NCBI GenBank assembly: GCA_013397075.1
Contig: VWZS01002238.1
Location: 49,727-113,726 of the forward strand
From: Rhabdornis inornatus
Taxonomy: Eukaryota; Chordata; Aves; Passeriformes; Rhabdornithidae
Direction: 5' to 3'
DNA length: 64,000 nucleotides
Each line of letters starts with the position of its first letter. The first letter of the stretch is position 1. The position numbers and the translations under genes are program-made. The notes beneath the pieces were generated by a model, which saw only the letters and a list, made by a program, of their open reading frames with translations, had not been told where the DNA came from and made no database searches. Positions 24,400 to 36,060 of this stretch are shown one piece after another.

Positions 24400-24960
24400 G
24401 TGGAATTTCCTCTCTACATGATTTATGTCATCACCTAAAATACCCCTCTGCACAGTTATGATCAACAATTGGAAAAGCAAACAACTGCAAAGCACTTTTA
24501 TGGCATGCTGGAAGTTAATACAATCGTTTATTTTATGGCCTTTTTACCTAGAAAGAAGGTAAAAAAAAAAAAAAATCTGTAGACTGTCTTAATACCAGCC
24601 CATAGTGTGTGGTTGGGCAACAGCATCAAATCTGCAGGGAGACTTGCTGTCCTAAAATTGATCCTGTCATTCCCCAGCTAATGCTTTTATCCCAGATTTA
24701 ATGTGGGTAAATGAAACTGCTTTGGGTTAAATGCTAGGAAAATTGGAAAAGTGTTTGAGTAGCTGCTTTCAACTCATTTGGCATCAGTAATTATAGCAGG
24801 TGATGATTTACTGTGTGGGTAAATAGCTGGTTGTCACTATGTGGACATCCCTGGGACTAAATAGAAGAGTAAAAATATCACAAACTGTTCAAATCCCTGC
24901 TCGAGTGACATTGGGTCAATTTGTTGGATTTGCTCTCACCTGGGCTGACAGTGAGAGCAC
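24400..24960. other. Single-copy AT-rich block
   Basis: Non-repetitive AT-rich DNA with a poly-A run near 24560. No coding frame and no recognisable element. It is a candidate non-coding conserved region by composition only. Confidence 0.2.
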
Positions 24961-25279
24961 TTGAGGCACACGGGAAATGCAGCGGGTCAATAATTTTGTG
25001 GTTTAATTAGGCTTAATGATTTTCCTTATTAAATAACCCCTGAGCCCCTGCAGTCCCTTGTGGCACGTGAAGGGGAAGGTTTGCAGCGTGTGCTGCTGAA
25101 ATGACAAACCAGAGGTGACACAGGTCCCTCCCAACCCCTGCTGTCCTTGCTGGAGGTGCTGGGAGTGTCCCCTGGCTGCTGCTGGTGTCACTGGTGCCAG
25201 CCCAGTTTGGGATCCCTGGATTTCCTCTCTGATTTCACAGGGTGCTGCTTTTCCTGGGTGTCCCTGCCTGGCTCCTGCA

Positions 25280-25745
25280 GCCCAGCCCTGTCCTGGTGTG
25301 CTCCTGGCTGTCCTGGTGACAAATCCACTCCCTCTGTCCCTGTCCCTGTCCTGGTGTGCTCCTGGCTGTCCTGGTGACAAATCCACTCCCTCTGTCCCTG
25401 TCCTGGTGTGCTCCTGACTGTCCTGGTGACAAATCCACTCCCCCTGTCCCTGGATGTGCTCCTGACTCTCCTGGTGACAAATCCAGCTCCCCCTGTCCCT
25501 GGTGTGCTCCTGACCCTCCCAGTGACAAACCCCTGGTGCCTCTGTCCCTGTCCCTGGATGTGTTTCAGACTCTCCTGGTGACAAATCCACTCCCCCTGTC
25601 CCTGGATGTGCTCCTGACTCTCCTGGTGACAAATCCAGCTCCCCCTGTCCCTGGTGTGCTCCTGACCCTCCCAGTGACAAACCCCTGGTGCCTCTGTCCC
25701 TGTCCCTGGATGTGTTTCAGACTCTCCTGGTGACAAATCCAGCTC
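25280..25745. repeat. ~55-60-bp tandem repeat with 120-bp higher-order copies
   Basis: Units share GTGCTCCTGACTCTCCTGGT, GACAAATCCACTCC and CCTGTCCCTGG. The block from about 25430 to 25570 is repeated almost exactly at about 25580 to 25710, so a longer unit was copied after the short unit had diverged. Confidence 0.9.
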
Positions 25746-26089
25746 TGTCTGTCCCCGAGGTGCCACAGCCCCAGCCAGGTGTGGTCTCTGGAGCATGAAC
25801 AATTCCCAGCAGTGCCAGGGAACAGAGCCCTGTGCCCCAGACAGAAAAGGGCTCGGCAGGGAGGCAGAGGGGCAGGGTTGATGTTAGAACTCGGTCATTT
25901 GGGGTTTTTGGAGTGGGGCCAGCAGGGTTTATTGCCTGGCTGGTGATTGAGGGGCTCTTCTGAGCATTCCTGGTGGTGCTGGAGCTGTCCCTTGCCTGGA
26001 CTTTCCCAGCTCCTCCATAGGGTTTGGGATCTTGTCCCTTTCCCACACTCCCCCCTCCATGCTCCCCCTTATTTTTCCCTCTGTCCCAT

Positions 26090-26350
26090 CACGATGTAGT
26101 TCATGCACATATTATCCTGTGGTGGAAAATAAATGAACCCTTTAGGTAGTATCATCTTTCTATGTGTAAAAATAATGATTTAATCAAATCACAGTGATTT
26201 GAAGTAATAAGAGATTCATTGTAATTTGGAAAATCTCATAAAAGAACTATTTATATCTCTTAGAGGTATTTGCTGAAAAAGTAATTTGCTAAAGTATGAA
26301 ATATGGAGAACATTGGGGAATCACTAAATCTTGTCACACCAGTGCAGTGC
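26090..26350. other. Single-copy AT-rich block
   Basis: AT-rich non-repetitive DNA between GC-rich repeats, with CAATCACAG/CACAGTGATTTG inverted words. No coding potential. Conservation is untested. Confidence 0.2.
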
Positions 26351-26704
26351 TTGGTCACGAGCAGGGGTGAGAAGTGATTATTCCTGCTTTTGCATTTAAG
26401 CATCCAGCATTTTCTGTTGGGTCATCGAATTCCCAGAGCCTGTGAACCCAAAACTCTCAGGTTCAGCCCTGTGGGAGTTGTGTTCATGTCCTGGGGCAGA
26501 AAGGTGAAGGCCAGGCTCAGGTCTGCTGGCAGTGCAGGGAATCTTTGCCTCGTTCACCCCGAGTGTTTATCAGTCAGGTTCATTCCAGAAACGTTCTAAA
26601 AGCAGAGAAGCATTTGAGATTCCCACTGGCACAGATGGAGCTGCAGGACAGCACTGTGGGGAGTGCAGGAACACTCCTGCCTGGTGAAATAATCCCTGGG
26701 AATG

Positions 26705-26780
26705 TCCCAGGCCAGGCTGGACAGGACTGGGAGCCCCCTGGGACAGTGGGAGGTGTTCCTGCCATGCCGGGGGGGCACTG
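26705..26780 (+). mobile_element. CR1 LINE fragment leading into tail array
   Basis: CCAGGCCAGGCTGGACAGGA and GGGACAGTGGGAGGTGTTCC are CR1 + strand sequence immediately before the tandem tail copies. Confidence 0.8.
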
Positions 26781-27037
26781 GGTGGGATTTAAGGTCCCTT
26801 CCCACCCAAACCATTCCAGGATTGGGTGGGATGGGTGGGATTTAAGGTCTCTTCCCACCCAAACCATTCCAGGATTGGGTGGGATGGATGGGATTTAATG
26901 TCCCTTCCCACCCAAACCATTCCAGGATTGGGTGGCACTGGGTGGGATTTAAGGTCCCTTCCCACCCAAACCATTCCAGGATTGGGTGGCACTGGGTGGG
27001 ATTTGATGTTCCTTCCCACCCAAACCATTCCAGGATT
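26779..27037 (+). repeat. CR1 3' tail amplified in tandem (53-54 bp x 5)
   Basis: The CR1 end TGGGATTTAAGGTCCCTTCC followed by CACCCAAACCATTCCAGGAT occurs five times, with unit starts about 26783, 26836, 26889, 26943 and 26997. A single element has normally only one such tail, so the tail itself has become a minisatellite. Confidence 0.92.
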
Positions 27038-27658
27038 GTTGTTTCCAGGGGGTGCCTCTGGCAGGGGTTCTCCTTGGCTGTGTGGGAGCAGAATTCCCAG
27101 GATCTGCACTGAGGGAGGAGTGGCTGCACAGGACTGGGAATGATCAGGGACTTGTCCAGCTCTGAGCCCTGTCCTGCTGTCACTCACCCACTTGTCCTGA
27201 TCGATAGAAAAGAATGGTAAAAAATCTTCCCTTTTTAATAGGGATCCATATTCCTGCCTGTGAATGCAGAGGGATCATTAAACCAATCAATGGGAATGTT
27301 ATTATTTGTTATTAAATCTGTAAAGCTTTAGAGTAATTCATATGGAATTCTATTACAGTTTTATCAGGACTCATTGATTTTGTTTTATTAAGTTATAAAG
27401 CACTTTCCCCAGAGGTCAGTGAGTTTGGCACATGGGGAGAGTTTATTGGTGCTCTTTCCCACCATATGGATATTGCAGATCTTAGGACTGGATATCCCCC
27501 TTGAAATGCTCTTTTAATTAGGAGGAAAACCAACATACACAGGTTTACAGGAAAAAGTTTAGGCTGTGTGTCCTTAAAACCTGCCTGTTTTCTGAATATT
27601 CTTCTGAACCATCCATGAGAATATTTTCCTCAGGAAATTTAATCCTATAAATGGTACT

Positions 27659-27720
27659 CATAGAATCACAGGATGGTTTGGGTAGAGAAATAGTGCTGGC
27701 CCTTCTAGAGACTGCACAGA
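27659..27720 (-). mobile_element. CR1 LINE 3' end remnant
   Basis: ATAGAATCACAGGATGGTTT followed by GGGTAGAGAAATAGTGCTGG is a short reversed CR1 tail including one terminal repeat. Confidence 0.75.
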
Positions 27721-29082
27721 GATGTTCCTAAATCACTAATTTGTTATTAGTTAGCTACAACAGATGTCCCAGGAGTTTTAACCAATTATTTACTCAGTCT
27801 GTGCGAGGCCAGGTGGAGTCCCTGCCTCAGGTTAAACAGAGCAGGGAGAGATGGGGATCTCTGCCACCCCAGGATCTCTCTTTTCCTGCAGTTCGATCCA
27901 TTTTCTTCTGGGAAGGTTTCATGTCAAGCTGCAGTGGAGGGCTGGAAAGTCGTGTGGAGCTTACAGAGTGCAGCCAAGTACTCAGTAAAGCTGAGGGTGT
28001 CTCCCTGCCCACTTTGGTGGGTTTTTTTACATTTTTCCATGGGTTTTTTGCAGTCCTTCAGGCTCAGGCTGGGCATCACTCGCTGGGTCTCTGTGCTTGG
28101 CACCCTCCTGCTGCCTCTGTTGTGGGAGGGACCTGCTTCTGATTTTAATAAACTGCATCATTTGAGGCTGCAGGTGAAATTTTAATTGGCTTTCAACCTG
28201 CTCCTGGAAGGCTCGGTGCTGATGTTTCTGGCTGGTTTTGGGAGGTGATGTGGGATGTGTCAAGAACAGCAGACTGAAGAAAACACAGGTTAGAGCTGGG
28301 TCAGTGGCACACAGAGCAGGGAGAAGAGGGATTGACCCCATTCCCAGTCTCCTTTCCAATTTGACAGCAGCTGGCTTTGTGCTGTCTGTTTTTATCCCTG
28401 GTGGAGGATTGTTGTGCTGATGTAACCGTGCCAGATGGTTTTCCTTAGACTCTGCTCCACCCTGTGCTGTGCCAGCCTGTGCGGCTTTACCACCATTGCA
28501 GGAGGGAAATCCTTGGCTGCAGTGCCAGGGGCGTTCCCCCTGTCCATGGAATGTGGATCTGCAGGGCTGTGTGATGGTGCAAGAGCCAGGCTGGTTTGGG
28601 CTGGGAGAGCTCTTTGCTTCCATCCTTGCACCTCCTCTGCAGGGCCAGAGCAGCTGGAGTGCCCAGAAGTGGGAAAACACCCTGTGAGATTCCTATCCCT
28701 TGTAGGATAGCAGATAATTCACCTTGGATCTCCTCTGGGTACAGCCAGCGTCCTCCAGTCCCCTCCAGCACTGCTCTGCTTCATCCAGCTTTTGGATTTG
28801 GGTAGTTTGAATTCCTCCACGACTTTCTTAGTTACAGGAAAAACTCTTTTTGGCTTGAGCTGGGGGTTCAGTTGTGGGAGGTTCCCTGAGGAACAGTGGC
28901 TTTGGTGCAGGCAGAGCTCTGCTGCTGCTCAGCCAGGTGAGCCCAGGTGAGTGTCCCCCCCTGGGACTGCTCTGCTCCTTGTGGGGCTGCCACAGCTCCC
29001 TGGGGACAACAGCACAGCCCCGACCTCCAGAGGTTTGGGGACACACAGCTGGGCCTGGACAGCCTTGGAAAGCAGCAGGGTT

Positions 29083-29455
29083 TGGGGTGCCGGGAGCCCC
29101 TGGCAGGGTGGAACAGCATCACCGGTTTGTGAACAGCATCACCCGTTTGTGAACAGCATCACCTGTTTCTGTCACCCCTGGGGCACCAAAGCTCCCCCTG
29201 CCCTGTGCCAGGAGCCCCTGGCAGGGTGGCACAGCATCACCTGTTTGTGAACAGCATCACCTGTTTCTGTCACCCCTGGGGCACAAAGCTCCCCGTGCCC
29301 TGTGCCAGGAGCCCCTGGCAGGGTGGCATCACCTGTTTGTGTCACCCCTGGGACACAAAGCTCCCCGTGCCCTGTGCCAGGAGCCCCTGGCAGGGTGGCA
29401 TCACCTGTTTGTGTCACCCCTGGGACACAAAGCTCCCCGTGCCCTGTGCCAGGAG
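29083..29455. repeat. 72-bp minisatellite with nested 20-bp repeat
   Basis: Five units start at about 29083, 29207, 29304, 29376 and 29448 with GAGCCCCTGGCAGGGTGG. The last full units are 72 bp and nearly identical. The first ones are longer because an inner motif, CAGCATCACCTGTTTGTGAA, is itself repeated two or three times. Confidence 0.92.
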
Positions 29456-30094
29456 CGCTGGCTGGGCCCTGCAGGCACAGCTGAGCCGTGTGGGCAGAGC
29501 TGCTGCAGCTGCACAGGGACAGACACGAGGAATGCCCAAGGGCTTTGTGTGCGAGCACACAGACCGGCACTCGTTCATTTGTGCCCATGCAGATCTTGTC
29601 TGCCAGGGACAGCCCGGAGTGCAGGGGGTGGTGACAGGGTGGGTGTGGTGTGGGACGTGGTGCCGGCTGCCGGTTCGGGGGGATTTGGATGCACGGAGGC
29701 GCCGGTGCAGCCTGGTGACATGGAGATGCCTCCTCTGGAAGTCTGGGCAGGCCAATAACAAAATGAATTAGTGCCTTGAGCTCAGCCCAGGGTCAGCTGC
29801 ACCACATCATGTATTTCCACTTCCTACCGGTACATCTCTAATCCATGATTTTTCCTTATAACTTTTTTGCTTTCTGCTGATCTGTTTTGCATTTCTCTTG
29901 CCCAGTTTTACACCTGGTAGTTAGAGTAATTTTCCTGCAGGATGCAGCTGATGAGGGAACAGTTCTGCTCTCTGTCCCCACGGTGACCTCACGTGTCGCT
30001 GGGTACAGAGGGGGCACGAGGGCAGTGCCTGTGCCCAGGCTGAGCTCCCCCGTGCAGGGCAGCCAGGACCCAGCTGTGCCCCGTCCTCCTGCAG

Positions 30095-30235
30095 GCTTTG
30101 ACACCTACTTCACATCCCGCACGCTGGAGAACAACAGGAGGAACGTGTGGTTTGCAGAGTACTGGGAGGAGAACTTCAACTGCAAGCTCACCATCACTGG
30201 CTCCAAGAAGGAGGACACGGACCGTAAATGCACAG
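30095..30235 (+). CDS. GRM7: GRM7-like exon 5 (ligand-binding domain)
   Basis: This 141-bp exon encodes FDTYFTSRTLENNRRNVWFA, then EYWEENFNCKLTITGSKKEDTDRKCT. Apart from one or two residues it matches mammalian GRM7 as I recall it, which makes it the best-conserved extracellular exon here. The SRTLxNNRRNxWFAExWE string is a hallmark of group III receptors, and the KKEDTDRKCTG tail is the GRM7 form. The acceptor is CCTCCTGCAG and the donor is GTAGCT, a slightly unusual but valid GT site. The first two bases finish a glycine from exon 4, and the last G is the first base of the glycine in GQERIG of exon 6. It sits 13.9 kb downstream of exon 4. Confidence 0.95.
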
Positions 30236-30324
30236 GTAGCTCATCCTTCCTCGTGCTGGGGGACCAGGAATGGTTTTATTGGAGCGCTGGGGGGTGGCTG
30301 TTGGTTTTAGATGGAGGATGGAAC

Positions 30325-30546
30325 AATTTAGGAAGGAATTGTTCTCCTGGCAGGGTGGGCAGGGCTGGCACAGGGTGCCCAGAGCAGCTGTGGCTGCCCC
30401 TGGATCCCTGGCAGTGCCCAAGGCCAGGCTGGACATTGGGGCTGGAGCAGCCTGGGACAGTGGGAGGTGTCCCTGCCATGGCAGGGGTGGCTCTGGGTGA
30501 TCCACAAGGTCCTTTCCAACCCAAACCATTCTGGGATTCCATGATT
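30325..30546 (+). mobile_element. CR1 LINE 3' end, well preserved
   Basis: TTAGGAAGGAATTGTTCTCC, GGCACAGGGTGCCCAGAGCA, CCAAGGCCAGGCTGGACATT and CCAACCCAAACCATTCTGGG lead to the terminal ATTCCATGATT. It lies 90 bp downstream of exon 5. Confidence 0.92.
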
Positions 30547-32217
30547 AGAACACCCTGGAGAAGCCTTGGGCAGAATGTGCCCCTGGGACACAGAAGCCAC
30601 GGCCAATGCCGTCACCTGATGTCCCCCCACCCTTCCCCCCCAGCCCTTTCAGACTTCCCAGCAGCATCTGGAATGTGTTATGTTGGAAAATTGCCTTGAG
30701 TTGTGATCAGAGGAAATCAGTTCATGGGAGGATTTGTTTTACTGTGATTGAAAATGGATGAAAACTCCCATGCAGAGCAGTGGGGAGGGAGTTTGGGTGC
30801 CAGGGAGCAGCTCAGCACTCCTGGACACAGATCCTGGTCCAGAGGGGTGGGGAGGGACTTTGGTTTGGAGCATTATCCAACGCTCTGTGTGCTGAGCAGG
30901 AGAAATTTCAAAGCTCCTCTGCTTTGCCCAGGAAATTCCATGGGGATTGCTGGGTGGTGTTGGATGAAGGCTTCTGTGTCTGATGAGATCTGCTGGCTGG
31001 GTGCTGTCACTGCAGGGCTCTGTCAGGGATTTCACTGCACAGGGGCCCCACTGTCACCCTCTGCTCCTCCAAATTCCAATATTTACCCTGGCACATTGCT
31101 GCTGGTTCTCGAGCCCTGGTTCTCAGCCCCTTTCACACTCGGAGCTCTGGCCTGCTGTGTGCAGGGTCTGGGCTGTGAGGGAGGGTCCAGGGGGAGATTT
31201 GCAGAGCCCTGGCTGCAGGGACGTGTCTGTGGAGGGTGGATCTGTGTCCCTGTCCCCAGGCAGGGCTGTGGGATGGTGCTGGGGGTGGATGAACCCTGGA
31301 TATTTTTCTGCCAGCGCTTCCCCGGCTGCCGAATTCCACCTTGTGCAAGTAAGAGCTGCCTGTTTGATACCGTGAGCATCCCACAATCTTTAAATTAAAT
31401 CTCTTGTTAATGATGACTATCACCAGGCTCTCAGCAGCACTATTGTGTGAGACCCTTTGAAAATGTGTTTAATTCTTCAGGAACTGAAGCAGCGTCTGAA
31501 TTCATCTCGCACGAGCACCGGTGGAGTGGGATTCCGATGTCTGTCTGTGTGAATTATATGCCATAAAATATTGTCCTAGAGATATTATTTATTCATCCTA
31601 ACACATCCCCTGTGTTGTGTGGTGGTAACAGTGGGTGCAGAGGGATCAGCTGGAGGAGAGGCACTGGAGCAGGGGACATCTGCTCCTCTCCACGCGGGGA
31701 CACATCAACACTGCCTGCGTGGAGATGGAGGAGTGTGACCAGGAGCTCTCAGAGCTGCATCTCACTCCTGTCATCCGAAGGAGATGGAACAATTGGGATT
31801 CTTTCTCTCTGTTCTCAGCACTCTGGCTTTGGAGTTTTCTGCCTGCCTTTGTTGCAGCCTTGTTCTCCTGTGAGGATGTGCCTGAAGCTGCTCCGTCTCT
31901 CAGGAATCAGGATGATGAGCACTTGAGCCTCGAGTAGGAAGGGGGGGTTAAACTGTTTGTCATCACCTTCAAATGGATCCTTTGGAAGCAAGAAATGCTC
32001 GTGTCAATAAACTGCTTTTGTGTTTCATCCTTCTCCTGACATCCCCAGGTACTCATTGCCAGCCCGTGGGACAGAAGTGTGTTCTCCTGAAATCACTTTG
32101 TGTTCGAGTGTCCCAGGTGCCAGCTGCTTCACTGCTGAAGCAAATCATGCTGCTGTGTGGCTCCTGCAGGCCTCCACGTTAAAAAAAAAAAAACAACATA
32201 AAAGCAACTTCTTCTCA

Positions 32218-32770
32218 AAGACAAGCAGGAATGGTGCGGTTCTCAAATGGAGCAGGAATGGTGCAGCTCTCAAATGGAGCAGGAATGGTGAAGTTCTCAA
32301 AGACAAATAGGAATGGTGCGGTTCTTAAATGGAGCAGGAATGGTGCAGCTCTCAAAGCAGGAATGGTGCAGCTCTCAGAGAGGAACAGGAATGATGCAGT
32401 TTTTCACACAAGCAGGAGTGGTGCAGCTCTCAAAGAGGAACAGGAATGGTGCAGCTCTCAAAGAGGAACAGGAATGGTGCAGCTCTCAAAGAGGAACAGG
32501 AATTATGCAGTTCTCAAATGGAGCAGGAATGGTGCAGTTCTCAAATGGAGCAGGAATGGTGCAGTTCTCAAAGCAGGAATTGTGCAGCTCTCAAAGGAGC
32601 AGAAATTGTACAATTCTCAAAGAGGAACGGGAATGATGCAGCTTTTAAGACAAGCAGGAATGGTGCAGCTCTCAAAGGAGCAGGAATGGTACAAATCTCA
32701 AAGAGGAACGGGAATGATGCAGCTTTTAAGACAAGCAGGAATGGTGCAGCTCTCAAAGACAAACAGAAAT
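32218..32770. repeat. ~25-31-bp minisatellite GCAGGAATGGTGCAGCTCTC
   Basis: About twenty units share GCAGGAATGGTGCAGCTCTC plus a variable spacer of three kinds: AAAGAGGAACAG, AAATGGA or AAAG. Combinations of spacer types recur as blocks, for example 32625-32690 repeated at 32697-32757. The open frame across it is a product of the repeat. Confidence 0.93.
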
Positions 32771-34082
32771 GGTGTGGATGGGGTTTGTTTTTCTTTTCCA
32801 TGGTTTGGGTCTCACAGCACAGAGGGGCTCATGGTTTCTTGCTGCACCCAAGTTTGAGGTTTGTTCTCCAACCTTCCCCCCGTGGGACCCCCAGGATGTC
32901 CTGGCATCCTGAACCTGGGGGTTCTCTCTGCCCCCTCCCCAGAGGCACCCACAGCAGCTCCTGCTGCTTTCACCTGGAGGAACTTGATGCCTGTTGGGAG
33001 CTCCCTTCTCTTCCAGAGTAATTAATAATTGAATTTCTATACTCCCATTATACAGGGGCTGCTCCTGGAGCCTGTGGCAAAACGTTCTGCCTGACTTCTT
33101 CAGCTCAGCCTCAGAGGGGGAAATATTCCCCACAATAATGCTGAAGTTGGAATTAAAATTGTGCTCATCATTTTTGGTTTATTCCTGCCTGAAAATGGAT
33201 TTTGGGCCTGCTTTTCTGCTCACTGCAACAGCATGAGGGTGACACAAACTGGAGGGAACTCTGTTCAGCCAGGCCTATTAATTTGGATATTTGCTGGGGT
33301 TTTTTTGGTTTTTTTTGAAGTCTGAAGACTATTTGGCCCATGTAGATCATAATGTTTGCTCTGCAGGTTCTTTGCTGCTTCAGATTTGGGTTAAAATCCG
33401 GGTTCTCATTGCAGTGGAATCTCTTCAGGAGGTAACTCAGCCTGTGTTTTGGTGAAGGACAGCACACTCCCAACTGTATAAATTCAGACATGTTTGTGGT
33501 GAGCAGCTACATTTGCCTCCACATCTGGATTTACTGTGCACAGTTCTTGATGTTCAATACCCAGCTGAGTGGCTGTTTCAGCACAGGGGAGTATCCCTGT
33601 TCTTGGAAATTCTAGTAAGATTTAGAAACCTTTATTATTTTTGTGTTTGGCCAGTGTTACTTTGCTCTCAGGTTTCTCAGGTGTGTTTTGCTCGGGCTCC
33701 TCTCTCAGATCTTTCCCTGCTGAAGGTTTTCCTCCTGCTGTGTGTGTGCCCAGCCGTGCTTCTGGAACTTGCTGTGGCTTTTCAGTGCAGTTTGTGTGCA
33801 GCACTTCAATCCCAGATCCCCTCCCCTGGCATCCATTCCTGCTGCATTGCTCATCTGGTTCCAGAGCTGAAACCACTTAAAAGCATTTTCCTTGTCAGGG
33901 CTTCAAATCCTGATAAGTTCTGTAACCAGTGAGAGGCAGTGAATAATGAAAAGGATCCTGCCTGGAACTTCAGCAGCTGGAAAGTCACTTTTTGTGCTCA
34001 GTTGTTTGCAGGGTTTCAGTGTTTCCAGGAGAGGTGAGATTTAAAAGTGAGGGGTTTTGGTTGAGGGTGCCTCAACCACCAT

Positions 34083-34220
34083 GGAATCATGGAATGGTTT
34101 GGGTTGGGAGGGACCTCAAATCCCATCCAGTGCCACCCCTGCCATGGCAGGGACACTTCCACTGTCCCAGGCTGCTCCAAGCCCAATGTCCAGCCTGGCC
34201 TTGGGCACTGCCAGGGAGTT
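34083..34220 (-). mobile_element. CR1 LINE 3' end
   Basis: GAATCATGGAATGGTTTGGG opens a reversed tail, followed by TTGGGAGGGACCTCAAATCC, GCCATGGCAGGGACACTTCC and CCAGCCTGGCCTTGGGCACT. Confidence 0.92.
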
Positions 34221-35222
34221 CATGGAGAGTTTGGGGGAAAAGGAATAAATCAGATTCCTGATTCTCAGCCTGCAGTGCCTCATTCCAGGCTCTGAAAATC
34301 CAGCTTGGTTTGCAGCTGATTGCAGAGCCCCCCTGACCTGTTCAGGTGACCAGAGCAGCACAAGGGCCACCTGTGGCCGTGGTCACCAGGTCACACCTCT
34401 GTCTGTCTGCAGCCCGAGGGGGGTCAAGGCACGAGCCCGCAAACCAATGTTTGAACTCACCTCTGCCATCACTGCTCCTGAGTTCCTCTGCCTGCTGTGC
34501 TTTAATTCCGGTGCTCTGATTTTCCAGACCCCCTCCCTCCCTTCTCCGGGTGTTCCCTGGGGCCGAGCAGCTCCCAGGGCTCCGCTTCCCGCTCTGGAAC
34601 AATTCCCGCAGCCCCTGGCACGGATGGATTCACTTTGGGGCTCCCTGAGTTCTCTCCTGCCGCAGCACCTTAAAGGCAATCGTGGGCTTCTGCAGGAGCT
34701 TTGGGGCTCTGCAGGCTGGGGCGCAGGGGTGACAGTGACAGGAGCTGCCGTTAATTGCCCGTTAATTAATTGCCCGTTAATTGCCGGCGCGTTCCTCAGT
34801 TCTCTGCAGCCCCTTCGGTGGCTTCTCTGGAGTGACTCTTTCTTCCCTTGAGCTGGCTTTGACTTTGAATTAGAGCCTGGGATTTGCAGCAGAAGCAAAC
34901 ACCGGGGTTAAAACCAGCCGTGCCTCGCCTGCAATGCGCTCCCGCTGCAAAGCCGGGCTTTGGGAGCGCACAGAGGCTGGGCTGTGTCTGGGGTGGGGTT
35001 GGGGTTCACGGTGTGAGCAGGGCAGGGTTTGTTCCTTGGGATTATGGAGAGTGACTCGCAAGCAGAGTCGGTGGTTCTGGTACCAACGACAGAGGTTTGG
35101 TTATATTTTAATTAGTATTAGAACAGCTCGGAGTGTTTTACGGGACTGATGGAGGGCGCGGCTCTTCCAGCGCTGCCGTTTGGTGTCCCCGCTGTCCCTG
35201 AGTGTCCCCTGTGTCCCTGCAG

Positions 35223-35423
35223 GGCAGGAGCGCATCGGGAAGGACTCTCCCTACGAGCAGGAGGGGAAGGTGCAGTTTGTGATCGATGCTGTGTACGCCA
35301 TGGCCCACGCCCTGCACCACATGAACCGAGAGCTGTGCGCCGACAGCGCCGGGCTGTGCCCCGAGATGGAGCACGCCGGGGGCAAAAGGCTGCTCAAGTA
35401 CATCCGCAGTGTCAACTTCAACG
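35223..35423 (+). CDS. GRM7: GRM7-like exon 6 (ligand-binding domain)
   Basis: This 201-bp exon encodes QERIGKDSPYEQEGKVQFVI, then DAVYAMAHALHHMNRELCAD and LCPEMEHAGGKRLLKYIRSVNFN. The lysine of LLKYIR (codon 35396-35398) corresponds to the conserved glutamate-contacting lysine (Lys405 in mGlu4). The two cysteines of ELCAD and GLCPE are kept. The acceptor is CCCTGCAG and the donor is GTGAGA, and both edges fall inside glycine codons. The part between those two cysteines (DSAG) and the MEHAGGKR stretch differ from mammalian GRM7, while the core helix EGKVQFVIDAVYAMAHALHHMN is unchanged. Codons are strongly GC-ending. Confidence 0.95.
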
Positions 35424-35439
35424 GTGAGACAGGGTCCCC

Positions 35440-35645
35440 GGGCCCCTGCTGACAGCCCCGGGCACCTATTGACAGCCTCGGGCCCCTGCTGACCCCCCTC
35501 GGGCACCTACTGACCCCCCTCGGGCACCTGCTGAGAGCCCCGGGCACCTACTGACACCCCTTGGTCACCTACTGACACCCCCATCCCCTTAGTGACCCCT
35601 CCTGTCCCCTTACTGTCCCCCCCTGTCCCCTGCTGACCCCCCTCA
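35440..35645. repeat. ~21-bp C-rich minisatellite
   Basis: Variants of GGGCACCTACTGACCCCCCT, GGGCCCCTGCTGACAGCCCC and related units start just 17 bp after the exon 6 donor. Confidence 0.85.
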
Positions 35646-35875
35646 CAGAGCTGTGCCATGGCACAGGCTCTGGTCAGTGTGCAGATCCCTGTTCCCGGTG
35701 TTCCAGGGGATTTGTCCTGGGTTCCCAGGGTGGGCAGTGGCAGCTGTGTGCTCTGTGTGAGGGGATGAGCATCCATCCCCTCTCCTGCTGCTCTCCAGTG
35801 TCCTGGGCCCCAGAGCTTGGGATCCTCCTGCTGTGGAGCAGCTCTGCTCAGCCCTGGGCAGTGGGGTCACCCTGC

Positions 35876-36060
35876 TGGCCCTGCAACGAGCTGGGGCCAC
35901 CCTGCCACGAGCTGGGGCCACCCTGCCACGAGCTGGGGTCACCCTGCCACGAGCTGGGGCCACCCTGCTGGCCCTGCCACGAGCTGGGGTCACCCTGCCA
36001 CCAGCTAGGAACATCCTGCTGGTCCTGCCATGAGCTGGGACCATCCTGCTGGCCCTGCTT
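35876..36060. repeat. 21-bp minisatellite with 9-bp insert
   Basis: Units of CACGAGCTGGGGCCACCCTG are repeated, some with an extra CTGGCCCTG between them. Confidence 0.9.

Larger units (their letters stand above)
16188..30094 (+). other. Intron 4, no coding exon seen
   Basis: Donor GTAAGA, acceptor CCTCCTGCAG. It contains CR1 pieces (22735, 23346, 26705, 27659), tandem repeats at 21932, 25280, 26779 and 29083, and single-copy blocks at about 18240-18370, 24400-24960 and 26090-26350. From 16188 to 21900 I see only unremarkable intronic DNA with scattered short open frames. No nested gene was recognised on either strand. Confidence 0.8.
30236..35222 (+). other. Intron 5, no coding exon seen
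   Basis: Donor GTAGCT, acceptor CCCTGCAG. It contains CR1 copies at 30325 and 34083 and a 550-bp minisatellite at 32218. The remaining sequence (30550-32200, 32770-34080 and 34220-35220) shows no repeat family I recognise and no protein. Confidence 0.8.

Noticed and set aside
25003..25802. Minus-strand frames with TRTARSTPGQG-like repeats
   Set aside because: They coincide with the 25280-25745 tandem repeat, and two different frames give equally long products.
27880..27910. GTTCGATCCA resembling a tRNA T-arm
   Set aside because: No cloverleaf stems or B-box/A-box spacing around it.
32231..33021. Two overlapping ~200-codon frames in the GCAGGAATGG array
   Set aside because: They are repeat translations in two frames at once; no family resemblance.
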